Source: Hyphochytrium catenoides
Taxonomy: Eukaryota; Sar; Hyphochytriomycetes; Hyphochytriales; Hyphochytriaceae
Direction: 5' to 3'
Assembly (NCBI GenBank): GCA_900088475.1
Contig: FLMG01001350.1
Span: 1-16,354, forward strand
Length of the DNA: 16,354 nucleotides
Below, in pieces: positions 8,327-16,354 of the stretch (position 1 is the first letter of the stretch; every line of letters starts with the position of its first letter). Below the pieces are notes generated by a model. That model made no database searches and was not told the DNA's origin. It was given only the letters and a program-made list of their open reading frames with translations. A program made the position numbers and the translations under genes.

Positions 8327-8635
8327 TTATGATCGTCTCTTCGTGTCCCGTTCGTCGCTGAGCTGATGGAGTCGCGAACTGCTTGCAGAACCTTGCTTGC
8401 AGATCCTTTCTAGAGCAACGAAGACTGTCTGTGCCTTAGGCTGCTGGTCTGCAAGGAAGTCCAGAGACTTCAATGAGCTTCTTCTCTGTCCACGGCGGCC
8501 TCGGCAGTAAGAGACAGAAGGGAAAGAGTCACCAGCGAACGCAAAAGTGCGGAAGGATGACGGAAGCAACACCAAACGGCCTTCCCTTTCTACTTGCCCA
8601 GCTCCAACATACTGTTGCGCTAGTAGTGCGCACAT
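8327..8635 (-). other. 102-codon ORF in the leader region of the p62-like gene
   Basis: An ATG-initiated open frame ends 94 bases upstream of the p62-like start codon on the same strand. The beginning (CALLAQQYVGAG) is mildly hydrophobic and the remainder is Ser/Arg-rich; I recognise no family. It could be an upstream ORF in a long leader, a small unknown gene, or chance. With no homolog in mind I consider chance most likely. Confidence 0.2.
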
Positions 8636-8740
8636 AAATAAGGAACTATGGAGAAGTAACACGAGTTAGAAGGTTGAAGGTGAGAACTGTGGGGGCTTCT
8701 GTGTGGGAAAAGAAAGTGGGGAAGTGGGTGTGAGACACAA

Positions 8741-8985
8741 CTCTCTTAGTGTCTCTCTTCTTCTCTCTTTTTCTCAGCCTTCTCTCTCTCTCTATCCCTA
8801 AACGGCTAATGATATTCTCTATTCTTACATCTTGGTGCCACTCTGTCTCGTCCTCTTCTTCGTCACTGTTTACAATGACAGCCTCCTACCTCTTCTTGAC
8901 TCTGTTTCTATTACTGTTGTGACTATCGTCTAAGAGCGCCTCCACCTCCTCCCTACTCTGTCTCTCTCTCTCTCCTTCCTTCCAT
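8741..8985. repeat. CT-rich tracts upstream of the p62-like gene
   Basis: Two CT-rich blocks (about 8741-8794 and 8954-8985) with ordinary sequence between. They lie 500-750 bases upstream of the p62-like start and would read as GA on its coding strand. No gene is visible from 8640 to 9224. Confidence 0.7.
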
Positions 8986-9224
8986 GTGCTGTGATTCTTA
9001 TCAGCTCCGCACCTTCTCGTTTGTTCATCAGGTTGTCCGAACATTAAGAGAAAATGTGCGCTCATTCAGCTTCCAGTTCTGAACCTGAGAATAGGGGAAA
9101 GCAAACGAAGCGTAACGAAAAGGCATGGTACCTCACTTGCTATCGTGCATAGGGTACCTATTTGGGCTGTATATTACTGATCAGGCGACTCTGATCAAGG
9201 ATGCTCGTGTTTTCCAAAGACGGC

Positions 9225-9278
9225 GTGTTTGGAGGGAGTGATGGTCAAGAACTCCCTTGCATTCTTCATTCCAAACAC
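9225..9278. repeat. Nested inverted repeat able to form a hairpin
   Basis: GTGTTTGGA at 9225-9233 pairs perfectly with TCCAAACAC at 9270-9278, and the adjoining GGGAGT (9234-9239) pairs with ACTCCC (9251-9256). The 5' arm is continuous over 15 bases; the 3' arm has a 13-base bulge. The loop is 11 bases. The CCAAACAC word recurs at 9721, at the far end of the AT-richer segment that follows, which would suit a small mobile element, though no full terminal repeats are seen. Confidence 0.6.
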
Positions 9279-9331
9279 ACACCTTTCTCAAACCCACAAT
9301 TCTTAGACATTTCATAATCAATAGCACTCCA

Positions 9332-9745
9332 GTGAGAGCTTTATTTTCTAAACACAAGTCATTCCGAACACAAAGATTGTTCCAAATGTCCTTTCTCTAT
9401 GCTTTGTATTACGGATTAAAAGCGTTAAATCCAGAAGGTCAGGGCTCGGGCGCCTCACGGCGGGTCGATGCTGACGGGGCGCTTCTTGTCTTGTACTCCC
9501 TCTGTTCAGAGTCCTACTCGTACAGTAGTGCGGATTTTACGTACAAAATACAAAGTATCCAAAATATAAAGAGAGAAAGAATCCTAAAAATGTGCGATTC
9601 ACAACAGTCTGCCTCCGAGTCATGGGTTAAGCTCACAGAGATAGAGGATTGGGGTGTGAGAGCACTCTTTTCGAAGCGCAAACTCAACAGAACCCATACA
9701 GACGATACCTTATTGGTGACCCAAACACGTCATTTTTTCACCTAA
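9332..9745 (+). other. AT-richer segment with an open frame and an in-frame peptide repeat
   Basis: A frame open from 9257 has its first ATG at 9386 and stops at 9743-9745 (119 residues from that ATG). Upstream of the ATG and again near the end it encodes VRALFSK followed by K..RT (DNA at 9332-9373 and 9656-9698, both starting GTGAGAGC). The two copies share frame and peptide although their DNA has diverged, which hints at past selection on protein. The rest, including SYSSADFTYKIQSIQ, matches nothing I know. It may be a fragment of a repeated family or mobile element. Confidence 0.25.
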
Positions 9746-9821
9746 AGTTAAGTGGAATCTTATGAAGTTTATTTATAATCAGCTACTCTGTCATTTCATA
9801 AAAAGGAAACAAAAGGGACAC

Positions 9822-9944
9822 TGCTTAACATGATAGAGAAACTGACCCCAAAAAGCCAGCAAAGCGCCACCACCACCCCATCACATCGCGTTCCACGCTG
9901 TGCTTAACATGATAGAGAAAGTGACCCCAAAAGCCAGCAAAGCG
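9822..9944. repeat. Two 44-45 bp direct repeats
   Basis: TGCTTAACATGATAGAGAAA begins both copies (9822-9866 and 9901-9944), separated by 34 bases. They differ by one substitution and one A in an A-run. Near identity points to a recent local duplication; no function is apparent. Confidence 0.9.
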
Positions 9945-10540
9945 ACGAGTAAGTCAGGCAGGAGGTTATACTCTGTTGTGTTGCACCATCTTCTTCGTAC
10001 TCTTGGGAACAAGAAGCCGTCCCGCAATCCTTGTCGCCGGCGTTTGTTGATAGAGACGGACGAAGCATAAGTTAACTGTTACACTATGCACTGCTAAGGA
10101 AACTTGCATGGCAAGATGTGATGAAAGGAAGCACTTCTTCACAAGGACCATCAAGACCATCATGTTTCATTTTAACGGTGCACCCACTATCACTCTTGGC
10201 CAACGGGCAGGACGGGGGATATAGACCTATAGATTACTACTAAATGAACAGTCACCATTTTAACCATGCTAGGCCAAGTCAAAAGCTAAAAACTGACAAC
10301 GAGCTTACCCGACGTTGAGAAAGGTGCGTCCTCCTTCTTTCAGCAGAGAGCGGCTAGTAGATACTTGTTCACTGACCAACCATAGCTATCACTAGTTGCA
10401 GCATCAAACAGGCTAACAGGTTGCCCCGGAACCATGCTCTTAATGTTCTCGGCCGAGAGGAACAGCGTTATACTCGTCATTTCGCCCAGTAATGTGTAGA
10501 TCTTCTCCTAGTAATGTTTATAAGGGGAAAGCGACATAAG
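9945..10540 (-). other. Gene-poor stretch with one splice-bounded minus-strand open segment
   Basis: On the minus strand a 55-codon open segment (10507 down to 10340) follows an acceptor-like CATTACTAG and reads as ordinary protein (for example LFLSAENIKSMVPGQPV). It then hits TGA, but a neighbouring frame continues as SRSLLKEGGRTFLNVG up to a GTAAGC donor. A second minus-strand frame lies at 9966-10163. These could be remnants or exons of one unidentified gene; no family is recognised. Confidence 0.2.
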
Positions 10541-11040
10541 ATGCATCAGCCAGTGGTGGCGGCTTCTTTTCTAGCGATATCCAAAGGTGACGCTGTTCTT
10601 TTTCTCAGTGTTTAGTACTTGTGCCCAATGGCTGTCTCTCTTTGGCTTCCTTATTACCAGCCCTAAGCTGCATGGCTTCCTTGTCAACTAGGCTTATGCC
10701 ACCAAGTGGTTTTCGATCTCTCTATCTGATGGTGAAATGGCTTGTGCCTGTGGCTGTAAGTCAATCTTTCGTCAACCTGGCTAAGCTTCTGTTCAGTGGC
10801 GTCTATTGGTAAACAGCTAGCAACAAGTTTGTAGCGTGAGTTGCTCATCTCAGATGTCACCAAAAAGTCGTAGGCAGCAGGGAGCAACTAACGATGGCGA
10901 GTTTGCAGAGTATAGTGTCGTTAAAACAAACTGTAGTTCTTGAAAAGCTTTCGTCAGTGTTACAATACGGCCTGCGACGGACTCTCCGTAAGCCAAGGAA
11001 AGAGCTAAAGATCGAAGAAGAGCTAAAAGAGATCAACTGA
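10541..11040 (+). pseudogene. Possible relic of the RPA1 N-terminal OB-fold domain
   Basis: Read in shifting plus-strand frames, pieces recall the RPA70N domain in its normal order. A start MHQPVVAASFLAISKGD resembles the opening helix ending in KGD. Then WFSISLSDGEM resembles the conserved 'RYRxxLSDG' (10692-10755, after an acceptor-like CAACTAG). Then GEFAEYSVVK recalls 'GxFxKGSIVxL', and TVVLEKLSSVL recalls the final 'vvIlleLEVL' strand. Joining them requires frame changes and skips stop codons, so no intact gene is visible. It is a decayed copy, a badly resolved spliced gene, or coincidence. The last piece starts at ATG 10894 and forms a clean 48-residue ORF ending at 11040, rich in Lys/Glu at its C-terminus. 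Confidence 0.22.
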
Positions 11041-11064
11041 GGATGATAGACAATTTGCAAGACC

Positions 11065-11211
11065 ATGCAGAGCCTCCTCGACAACAAGAAGAACGGCGGC
11101 CAAATGCACCTTGTAAAGGCTTTGGACTTGGCTTCTCCAGCGGCCAAAAGCAGCGATCAACAGCAGCAGTCACCAAGCCCTGCCGATGATGTGGAGCACT
11201 CAGATGATTGA
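11065..11211 (+). other. Small 48-residue ORF, acidic C-terminus
   Basis: ATG at 11065 opens a 48-codon frame ending at TGA 11209-11211. It reads MQSLLDNKKNGGQ at the start and SPSPADDVEHSDD at the end, with a run of four Gln between. The composition looks like a disordered linker. It is in the same frame as the ORF at 10894-11040, separated by three in-frame stops, and could be another part of the same relic. No family is recognised. Confidence 0.2.
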
Positions 11212-11521
11212 TGTTGAGCCTCTTCCGCTATGATAAAGTGTGACATCAACCATCAGCACCGTTATGAAGCGCCATATTAGGTCGAGGGGGACTACTGGTT
11301 CTTTCCTCTCCAGTTTTGGTCATAGAGAGTCTATAAAGACAATTATTCCGAATAGGATAAACTATGATTCGGGACCGTAGGTCTTTGAGAAAGATTATGC
11401 GGAATCGGATGGTGACTCGCAGGTTTCGTTCGCTGTCTCGTCAGGTCGGTACCGACGTGAATGACCAATTATCTTGTCGAGTCACCGTACAAAGGCCGAG
11501 CCTTAGACGGCCTGAGGGGCT

Positions 11522-11577
<56 letters not shown>

Positions 11578-12063
11578 TATGTTGGAGAGCGGGGCTGGTC
11601 ATCGATGTGATAGAGCAGATGACGTTGGCTGTTCGCCCTCCTTCCTCTTCTTGGTTGACAGGCCAAGAACAAGCGTCTCTACCTTCCTTTTGGTCGCGTC
11701 GGGCTGTCTGAGCTTGGGCGGTAAATTCTTTGTCCTTCCTTCGTCTACGAGGTCAGCCTTTCTGTATAGAAACAGCAGCATCCACGGTTCGCCTCTAACA
11801 GACCAGTGCGTAGTTCTGTGATTGCTCCATCTCAGCGATCTCATCTCTCTCTCCTTGCTTCACACCGGCTAACTCTGACCTCTCTCTCTCTGTCTTGTTC
11901 TCTCTCTCTCTCTTGTCTGGTCTCTCTCTCTCCCCGATCGCTCTCTTCTTCCCTTCACCCTCTGATTATAGCGGTTCATTCTCTCTTTTACATCCTCTGC
12001 GCAGGGACTGCCCACACTTTCAATCCTTACTCTATCGTTCGTTTCCTATATATTTGAGAAGCT
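11212..12063. other. Upstream region of the dehydrogenase gene, with GA and CT tracts
   Basis: No convincing gene. An uninterrupted GA run lies at 11531-11572 and CT-rich sequence at about 11844-11934, about 130 bases before the dehydrogenase start. Open frames across the GA run read as Arg-Glu repeats and are artefacts. TATATATT at 12047-12054 is only about 10 bases before the ATG, too close for an ordinary TATA box unless the leader is almost absent. Confidence 0.5.
11531..11572. repeat. (GA)n microsatellite
   Basis: About 21 uninterrupted GA units between two regions with no firm gene. Likely length-polymorphic. Confidence 0.95.
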
Positions 12064-13179
12064 ATGGCGATTGACCAGAGAAACGGTGGACAAGCGTCCG
12101 AACATGCCGCAGAAGCTCCAGTTGGTGGCAAAGCGCCTCAGAGTGTCTATCAGACGACCGCACCAGTCTCAAACTTTGCCTTCAATGGAATCTATGGCTT
12201 CTTCACTGGCAAACCTACCAGCAAGTCAGGCTTCAGCAGCTACTCTACCGCGGAGCAGGTGGCGGCTAGCTTTGACGGCAGAGGCAAGACTGCCATCATA
12301 ACAGGCGGAACCGCTGGTCTGGGAGAAGAAACGGCCCGTGTATTGGCCTCTAGAGGATGTGAGGTCATCATCGCTTGCCGAACAGTCTCCAAAGGAGAGA
12401 AGACACTCCAGCATATCAAGGCTCAGAATCCTGAGGCCAAGGTAGAAGTGATGCAGCTTGATGTCTCCTCGCTCAAGTCAGTCAGGGCCTTCGCTGAGGC
12501 GTATAAACGCACAGGAAAGCCTTTGCACCTTCTCATCCTCAACGCAGGGATCATGGGAGTGCCATATCAGCTTACAGAGGACAACGTAGAGCTTCAGTTC
12601 GCGACGAATCACCTAGGACACTTCTTACTGACAGAGCTTCTGCTGGACACTGTAAAGCAGACGGCGCGGGCGACCGGTGTGCCTTCTCGCGTCATTGCTG
12701 TGGCTTCTGCTGGTCATTTCTTCATTCTTAGACCCTTTCTTCCGGACACGATCTCATCTGAAGAGACGTACAATCGCTTCCGCCAGTATTCCTTGACCAA
12801 GCTCTGCAATATCCTCTTCATCCGAGAGCTTCAGAAGAGACTGGACCCGAGAGAAGTTATCGCTGTGGCCATCCACCCAGGCGTAATCCGTACCTCCATC
12901 TCTCAAAGTGTAGAACCTGGCTTTTCTAGGTTCTTCTACCCCATAACGGACTTCTTCTGCAAGCCTTTTTTCAAGAGCGTGCCTCAAGGGGCAGCCACCC
13001 AGGTCTATGTAGCTACAGCCAAGGATGAGGAGCTGGTACCGGGCGAGTACTATGCAGACTGTGGCCTCTCTCCCTCAAGCGACCTAGCCCATGATGCGGA
13101 GCTGGGAAGAAAGCTTTGGGATCTGAGTGAGAAGCTGTGCAGGAACCCTAGCGCGGGACAGAGGAATGGCCTGCACTAG
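12064..13179 (+). CDS. TIC32/retinol-dehydrogenase-like short-chain dehydrogenase
   Basis: Single-exon, 371-residue classical SDR. The Rossmann nucleotide loop is TGGTAGLG at residues 80-87, and the Arg in ACR (106) after the second strand favours NADP(H). The structural NAG is at 150-152, catalytic S215, Y242 and K246 (YSLTK), and HPG at 271-273. NNHLGHFLLT-type sequence appears as TNHLGHFLLT. Within the family it is closest, from memory, to plant TIC32 and animal RDH/WWOX-type enzymes: it shares GFSSxSTAEQV before the core, LLLDT, SVPQGAAT and a final D.ELGRKLWDLSEKL. TIC32 is a chloroplast import component; the relatives reduce retinal or other carbonyls. The first 60 residues extend beyond most bacterial SDRs and are Ala/Gly/Gln-rich, with no classic signal peptide. 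Substrate and location are unknown. The start is the only ATG before the conserved region, 15 bases after an in-frame stop. Confidence 0.93.
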   Translation: MAIDQRNGGQASEHAAEAPVGGKAPQSVYQTTAPVSNFAFNGIYGFFTGKPTSKSGFSSYSTAEQVAASFDGRGKTAIITGGTAGLGEETARVLASRGCEVIIACRTVSKGEKTLQHIKAQNPEAKVEVMQLDVSSLKSVRAFAEAYKRTGKPLHLLILNAGIMGVPYQLTEDNVELQFATNHLGHFLLTELLLDTVKQTARATGVPSRVIAVASAGHFFILRPFLPDTISSEETYNRFRQYSLTKLCNILFIRELQKRLDPREVIAVAIHPGVIRTSISQSVEPGFSRFFYPITDFFCKPFFKSVPQGAATQVYVATAKDEELVPGEYYADCGLSPSSDLAHDAELGRKLWDLSEKLCRNPSAGQRNGLH

Positions 13180-13766
13180 ATCACCATCAGTAGCAGGAGA
13201 GAGAGAGAAAGATGGAAAGAGTGACGGAGCTTCTGATCTTGAGCTAACAACATGAGGAGGATGCACATCACTCGGCACGATTCTGAGACTATTGAACACT
13301 AAAGTTAAGCTATCTCTTTTTGCTTCTGGGCACACTCTGTTCCATCTCAAGCTCACTTCGGTCCTCTTTGTCTCTCTGTTTCTTGTGATAGGCAAGGCAC
13401 GTCTGATCGATCCCATCTTCGTGGTCAATCATTCTGTCTGTTTGGCTCTCGCCCTGCGCTCACACTTTGCTCTTCTCCTATCTCTAGCTTTCTCTTCGCA
13501 ATCTTGCTCCTCTGTGTGTGTCTCCATACCAAGAGAGCCATCTAGGGTCAACCTTCGCTGTTCTCCGATATCTCTCATTAAAAGCACATCATTTTGTCCG
13601 ACCAAGTGCTAGCCCAAGCTTGTCCGTTGTGCATAGGAAGAACATCGTGGCGACCATGGCGCTCGCAGAATGTTGATGTTCTCCATCGGACGGCTAACGA
13701 CAGAAGAGGATTAGGCAGAGGGAGAAAGAGAGTTATCGCGCCCTTCCGTCCGGAACAGAGAGCACT
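13180..13766. other. Convergent spacer between the dehydrogenase and LicD genes
   Basis: About 590 bases with no gene that I can support; open frames at 13292-13612 (+) and 13084-13428 (-) lack motifs and partly overlap the dehydrogenase. ATTAAA at 13577-13582 is a possible variant polyadenylation signal for the plus-strand gene, though 398 bases past its stop. None is obvious for the minus-strand gene. Confidence 0.4.
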
Positions 13767-15395
13767 TTAAGGGCGATTCTCCGGCGCGTGAGCGTGCTGC
13801 ATGACTTCCTGCCTGTCACTAGGAACAATCCATCTATGTTTCGACCTAGAGAAGACGTGCCCATTGTGGATCGTAGTGTACATGCTCCTAGGCCCATACT
13901 CCTGTCCAAGCAGGGCAATAACATTGTTGGGCCTCCACCCTGGGCTGCCCATGAACTCGACGCGCTTCAAGGGAAAGATCTCTGAGGTACGATAGCGATG
14001 CGGCGTCTTACACTGGATAACACCGTCATCTCCATCATCCGGAAGAGACTCTGCCCTCCCATCTGGCCCTCTCCAAGAGGTGAGCACGCTAGGACTCATC
14101 CTGGCAGAGGCATTGAAGGACAAGCCCGTGATATCGATGAACAAGCCCGTCTGACTGTCAACAAAACGCGCATCAATCACGTTGTCCTTTTGAGGAAAGC
14201 GGTACTGTGCGTTAGGGTTGACATCTAGAAGATATCTTGACCTGTACCACGTGTTATTATGCGCGATGTAGGCCGTCAAAAGAGCTTGTCCTGTTGTCTG
14301 GAGGTCAATATCGTCGTCCCAGGCGAGGATCTCCCTGTTCCAGGTCCAACCTAGCAGAGAGCCATGTGCTATCCAGTAGAGAAGCTGACGCTCCTGAGCG
14401 AAAGCGCTCCAAGCACTATAGAGGCTGGAGAGGGCTTCCATCCGCTTTGAGGCCCTGTGCTTGAGCGTCAGATCATGCCAGCGAGCGTCAAGGTGGTGGC
14501 AGCCTGGAGCTTCATGGAAGTACTTCATATCAGGAGGATAGGAAGAGGAGTTCGAGCTTGTGCCGTCTACTGCTGCTGCTGTAGGGAGAAGGGGCCCAAG
14601 CTGTTGCACCATTGACGCTCGCGAGGCGGCTCTGTAGTCATAAACTGGTCCTGGACCAAGCGTCCAATATTCAATGCGTCTCTGAACACTGCATAGTCGC
14701 CGCTCGGGCAAGGGACAAGCAATACCTATGGCTTGGTACAGAGAGTCGTCAGCTTGAGACATAGAGGGTGTCATCTTAGGCTCTGTCGACTCTCCAGCAG
14801 GCTGTAGAGGTGGCTGAGCACTGCCAAGCACAGCATTGTTGCGGTCCGGTGCAGTGTAAGGCACTGCAAGTGGCTGACTCAGACCCAGCACTCGGCTCTG
14901 TCCTCGGCTCCTAGCTCTATGCTGGGCCGGAATGCTTGAAGCAACCCCGGGCAACAAATCTCCTTCTCCTGCTTGGTGGTGAAGACTGGAGAGCCGTCGT
15001 CTGCCAAGTTGAGGTGCGCTCTGTGTGCCTGACTGGTGCTGCGATGCTCTTTCAGGTGTCGGACGATAGAGATCTGGGGTCATGACGGCCTTCTTCGGGA
15101 AAGCATCTCGCCAGTTGGAGCCAGCGGGATGAGCCAATGGAGGGATAGGGGATGGCCCTAGCTGAGGGTGGTGCCGTCGGCTGTCTAGTAGGTTAGCTTC
15201 TTCTTGCTCGTTGTGATGGGAGCTTGAGAAGGGTGCGGGAGGACGCGCGTCAGTGGCCACGGGTAGAGCATGGCTGGGAAGGAGAATCAGAGCGACGCTT
15301 GTGATGACCACCACACGGCGCCAGAGCTCGCACCTCAACCTCTTTATATTCTTCTCCATCATCGGGCCAAGCATCTTTGGCGCAGACAAGGCCAT
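13767..15395 (-). CDS. LicD/Mnn4-like type II membrane protein (phosphosugar or phosphocholine transfer)
   Basis: Single-exon, 542 residues from the first ATG. A basic N-terminus (KNIKRLRCELWRR) precedes one hydrophobic stretch at about 28-45, giving a signal-anchor with the bulk in the Golgi/ER lumen. Residues 50-285 are a Pro/Gln/Ser-rich stem. The catalytic region begins at KYFHEAPGCHHLD (291-303). It contains AHGSLLGWTWN (343-353), the metal-binding WDDDID (359-364), VIDARFVDSQTGLFIDIT (406-422) and CKTPHRYRTSEIFPL (462-476). These are the LicD family signatures, arranged as in fungal Mnn4-type proteins, which are needed for mannosyl-phosphate on glycans; relatives include fukutin (ribitol-phosphate transfer) and bacterial LicD (phosphocholine). 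The donor and acceptor here cannot be told. One sequon-like NAS (428-430) and NNT (380-382) would suit a lumenal protein. Convergent with the dehydrogenase. Confidence 0.88.
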   Translation of the reverse strand: MALSAPKMLGPMMEKNIKRLRCELWRRVVVITSVALILLPSHALPVATDARPPAPFSSSHHNEQEEANLLDSRRHHPQLGPSPIPPLAHPAGSNWRDAFPKKAVMTPDLYRPTPERASQHQSGTQSAPQLGRRRLSSLHHQAGEGDLLPGVASSIPAQHRARSRGQSRVLGLSQPLAVPYTAPDRNNAVLGSAQPPLQPAGESTEPKMTPSMSQADDSLYQAIGIACPLPERRLCSVQRRIEYWTLGPGPVYDYRAASRASMVQQLGPLLPTAAAVDGTSSNSSSYPPDMKYFHEAPGCHHLDARWHDLTLKHRASKRMEALSSLYSAWSAFAQERQLLYWIAHGSLLGWTWNREILAWDDDIDLQTTGQALLTAYIAHNNTWYRSRYLLDVNPNAQYRFPQKDNVIDARFVDSQTGLFIDITGLSFNASARMSPSVLTSWRGPDGRAESLPDDGDDGVIQCKTPHRYRTSEIFPLKRVEFMGSPGWRPNNVIALLGQEYGPRSMYTTIHNGHVFSRSKHRWIVPSDRQEVMQHAHAPENRP

Positions 15396-15444
15396 AAGTG
15401 ACACAAGAAGCAGACGAGATAGAGCTCTGTCACGGTTTGAAGCC

Positions 15445-15452
15445 TTTATTTA
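15445..15452 (-). promoter_or_regulatory. TATA-like element of the LicD gene
   Basis: On the minus strand the sequence reads TAAATAAA about 50 bases before the LicD start codon. Its place suits a core promoter with a short leader, but it is not the exact TATAAA and nothing else confirms it. Confidence 0.3.
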
Positions 15453-15702
15453 GAGGATTAAAGCTGGCTGAGGAGCCCGGTTGTGCGCCGCCATAGAAGA
15501 GATGTAGCTCCCTTCAGCCCGTTATAGAAATGAGACGAGCCTACATGGGATAAGAGAAGCAAGAGTTGACGGAGCTCCTGGACGTGGACTTACGAAGAAC
15601 ATAATAACGACAGGGACATGTCACTCCTAAGGCAGGGGTAACGCACGCGTGAATAGTCACGTCAACAGCGAGAGGGCAAGGAAGAGTGACAGAGACAGAC
15701 AT

Positions 15703-15712
<10 letters not shown>

Positions 15713-15759
<47 letters not shown>
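15713..15759. repeat. (AG)n microsatellite
   Basis: About 23 uninterrupted AG units some 320 bases upstream of the LicD start, preceded by degenerate AGAGACAG units from about 15690. The Ser-Leu open frame across it is an artefact. Confidence 0.95.
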
Positions 15760-15762
<3 letters not shown>

Positions 15763-16354
15763 GAACAGAGGGCGTAGAGAAGATGAAGAAAATATCTACT
15801 GTACGATGCAGTGGATCAGAAGCCGCAGGAGAGAATGAATACTCTTGAAGAAGAGACAGAAAAATAGACAACTATCCAGGGCGAGAGGAGGTGAGCATCT
15901 CTCCTTCCTCGATGGCGACATTCGCTTCTCTTGATCTTTGGGTTTCCATTTCTTCTCTACCGTGGACATCTCTCTCTTTGAGCTTAGCTTCTTAGGGACA
16001 TCTGCAGCCTATTCGCGGCTCTATGTTGTGGAGGCGTGACGGTTGCTTGATGCGGATGATGGGTCGCTGCTCTGCCCAAGCATCAGGAGAGACGGCCATA
16101 ACAGAGCCACAGTGTCTGAGTGAGAGAGAGAGAGAGACAGAGAGAGAGGGAGGGAAAGAGAGAGAGAGCGAGAGAGATAGCGCGCGCGCGAGAGAGAGAG
16201 AGCGAGAGAGCGAGAGAGAGAGAGAGAGAGAGAAAGAGAAGGGTAGAACTGACACAGAGCTCCAAGAGAGAAGGAATGCAATCAGAAAAATTAATAAGAG
16301 AGGAAAAAGACAGTAAGAAGATCCAAAGATTGGAGGCGATGGCAGAGTAGCACA
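15760..16354. other. Right end of window: spacer without a supported gene
   Basis: Apart from the microsatellites I see no gene. Long Arg/Glu or Ser/Leu open frames from 15992 to 16350 are readings of the GA tract. Confidence 0.5.
16119..16240. repeat. Compound GA-rich repeat with an embedded (CG)5
   Basis: An interrupted GA tract of about 120 bases. At 16181-16190 it contains five CG units, an alternating purine-pyrimidine block that can adopt left-handed DNA, flanked by polypurine sequence that can form triplexes. Confidence 0.9.

Noticed and set aside
11364-11711. 115-residue plus-strand open frame with an Arg-rich start
   Set aside because: A third of it is the GA microsatellite and the rest matches nothing; an overlapping minus-strand frame is equally long.
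12047-12054. TATATATT as a TATA box for the dehydrogenase
   Set aside because: It is only about 10 bases from the ATG, too close for a normal transcription start and leader.
16023-16316. Arg/Glu-repeat and Ser/Leu-repeat open frames at the right end
   Set aside because: They are direct translations of GA dinucleotide repeat on the two strands.
1-16354. tRNA, rRNA or CRISPR features
   Set aside because: I looked for tRNA box B sequences, rRNA-like blocks and regular spaced repeats on both strands and found none; the regular repeats present are microsatellites.

Overview
The window is nuclear DNA from a eukaryote, most likely a protist, alga or early-diverging fungus; the exact lineage cannot be fixed from sequence alone. 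The signs are a gene split by six GT-AG introns, an autophagy receptor with PB1, ZZ and UBA domains, a single-pass membrane LicD-family protein, long GA/CT microsatellites between genes, and no operon-like packing.

Layout, left to right. 736-2596 (+) is a seven-exon ALKBH1-type Fe(II)/2-oxoglutarate dioxygenase, reconstructed here from splice sites. It converges on 2899-4521 (-), an intronless protein with about 13 ankyrin-like repeats of the 'LQWL' kind. Upstream of that gene is a CT minisatellite and then a head-to-head inverted duplication (about 4993-5620, centre near 5305) able to fold into a long imperfect hairpin. 6109-6783 (+) holds coding-like, splice-bounded segments of an uncertain gene, perhaps a proteasome-assembly chaperone PAC2 relative. 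7054-8232 (-) is a p62/SQSTM1-like selective autophagy receptor. 8233-12063 is gene-poor: CT tracts, a hairpin, direct repeats, a degenerate peptide repeat, and frame-broken sequence resembling the N-terminal OB fold of RPA1. 12064-13179 (+) is a TIC32/retinol-dehydrogenase-like short-chain dehydrogenase. It converges on 13767-15395 (-), a type II membrane LicD/Mnn4-like protein. The right end is mostly GA microsatellite.

The five firm genes have unrelated jobs (nucleic-acid demethylation, ankyrin scaffolding, autophagy cargo binding, redox metabolism, glycan phosphate transfer), so nothing indicates a functional cluster. The most unusual structural items are the inverted duplication at 5.0-5.6 kb, the Arg/Gly/Cys segment inserted in the p62-like protein, and the possible RPA1 relic.
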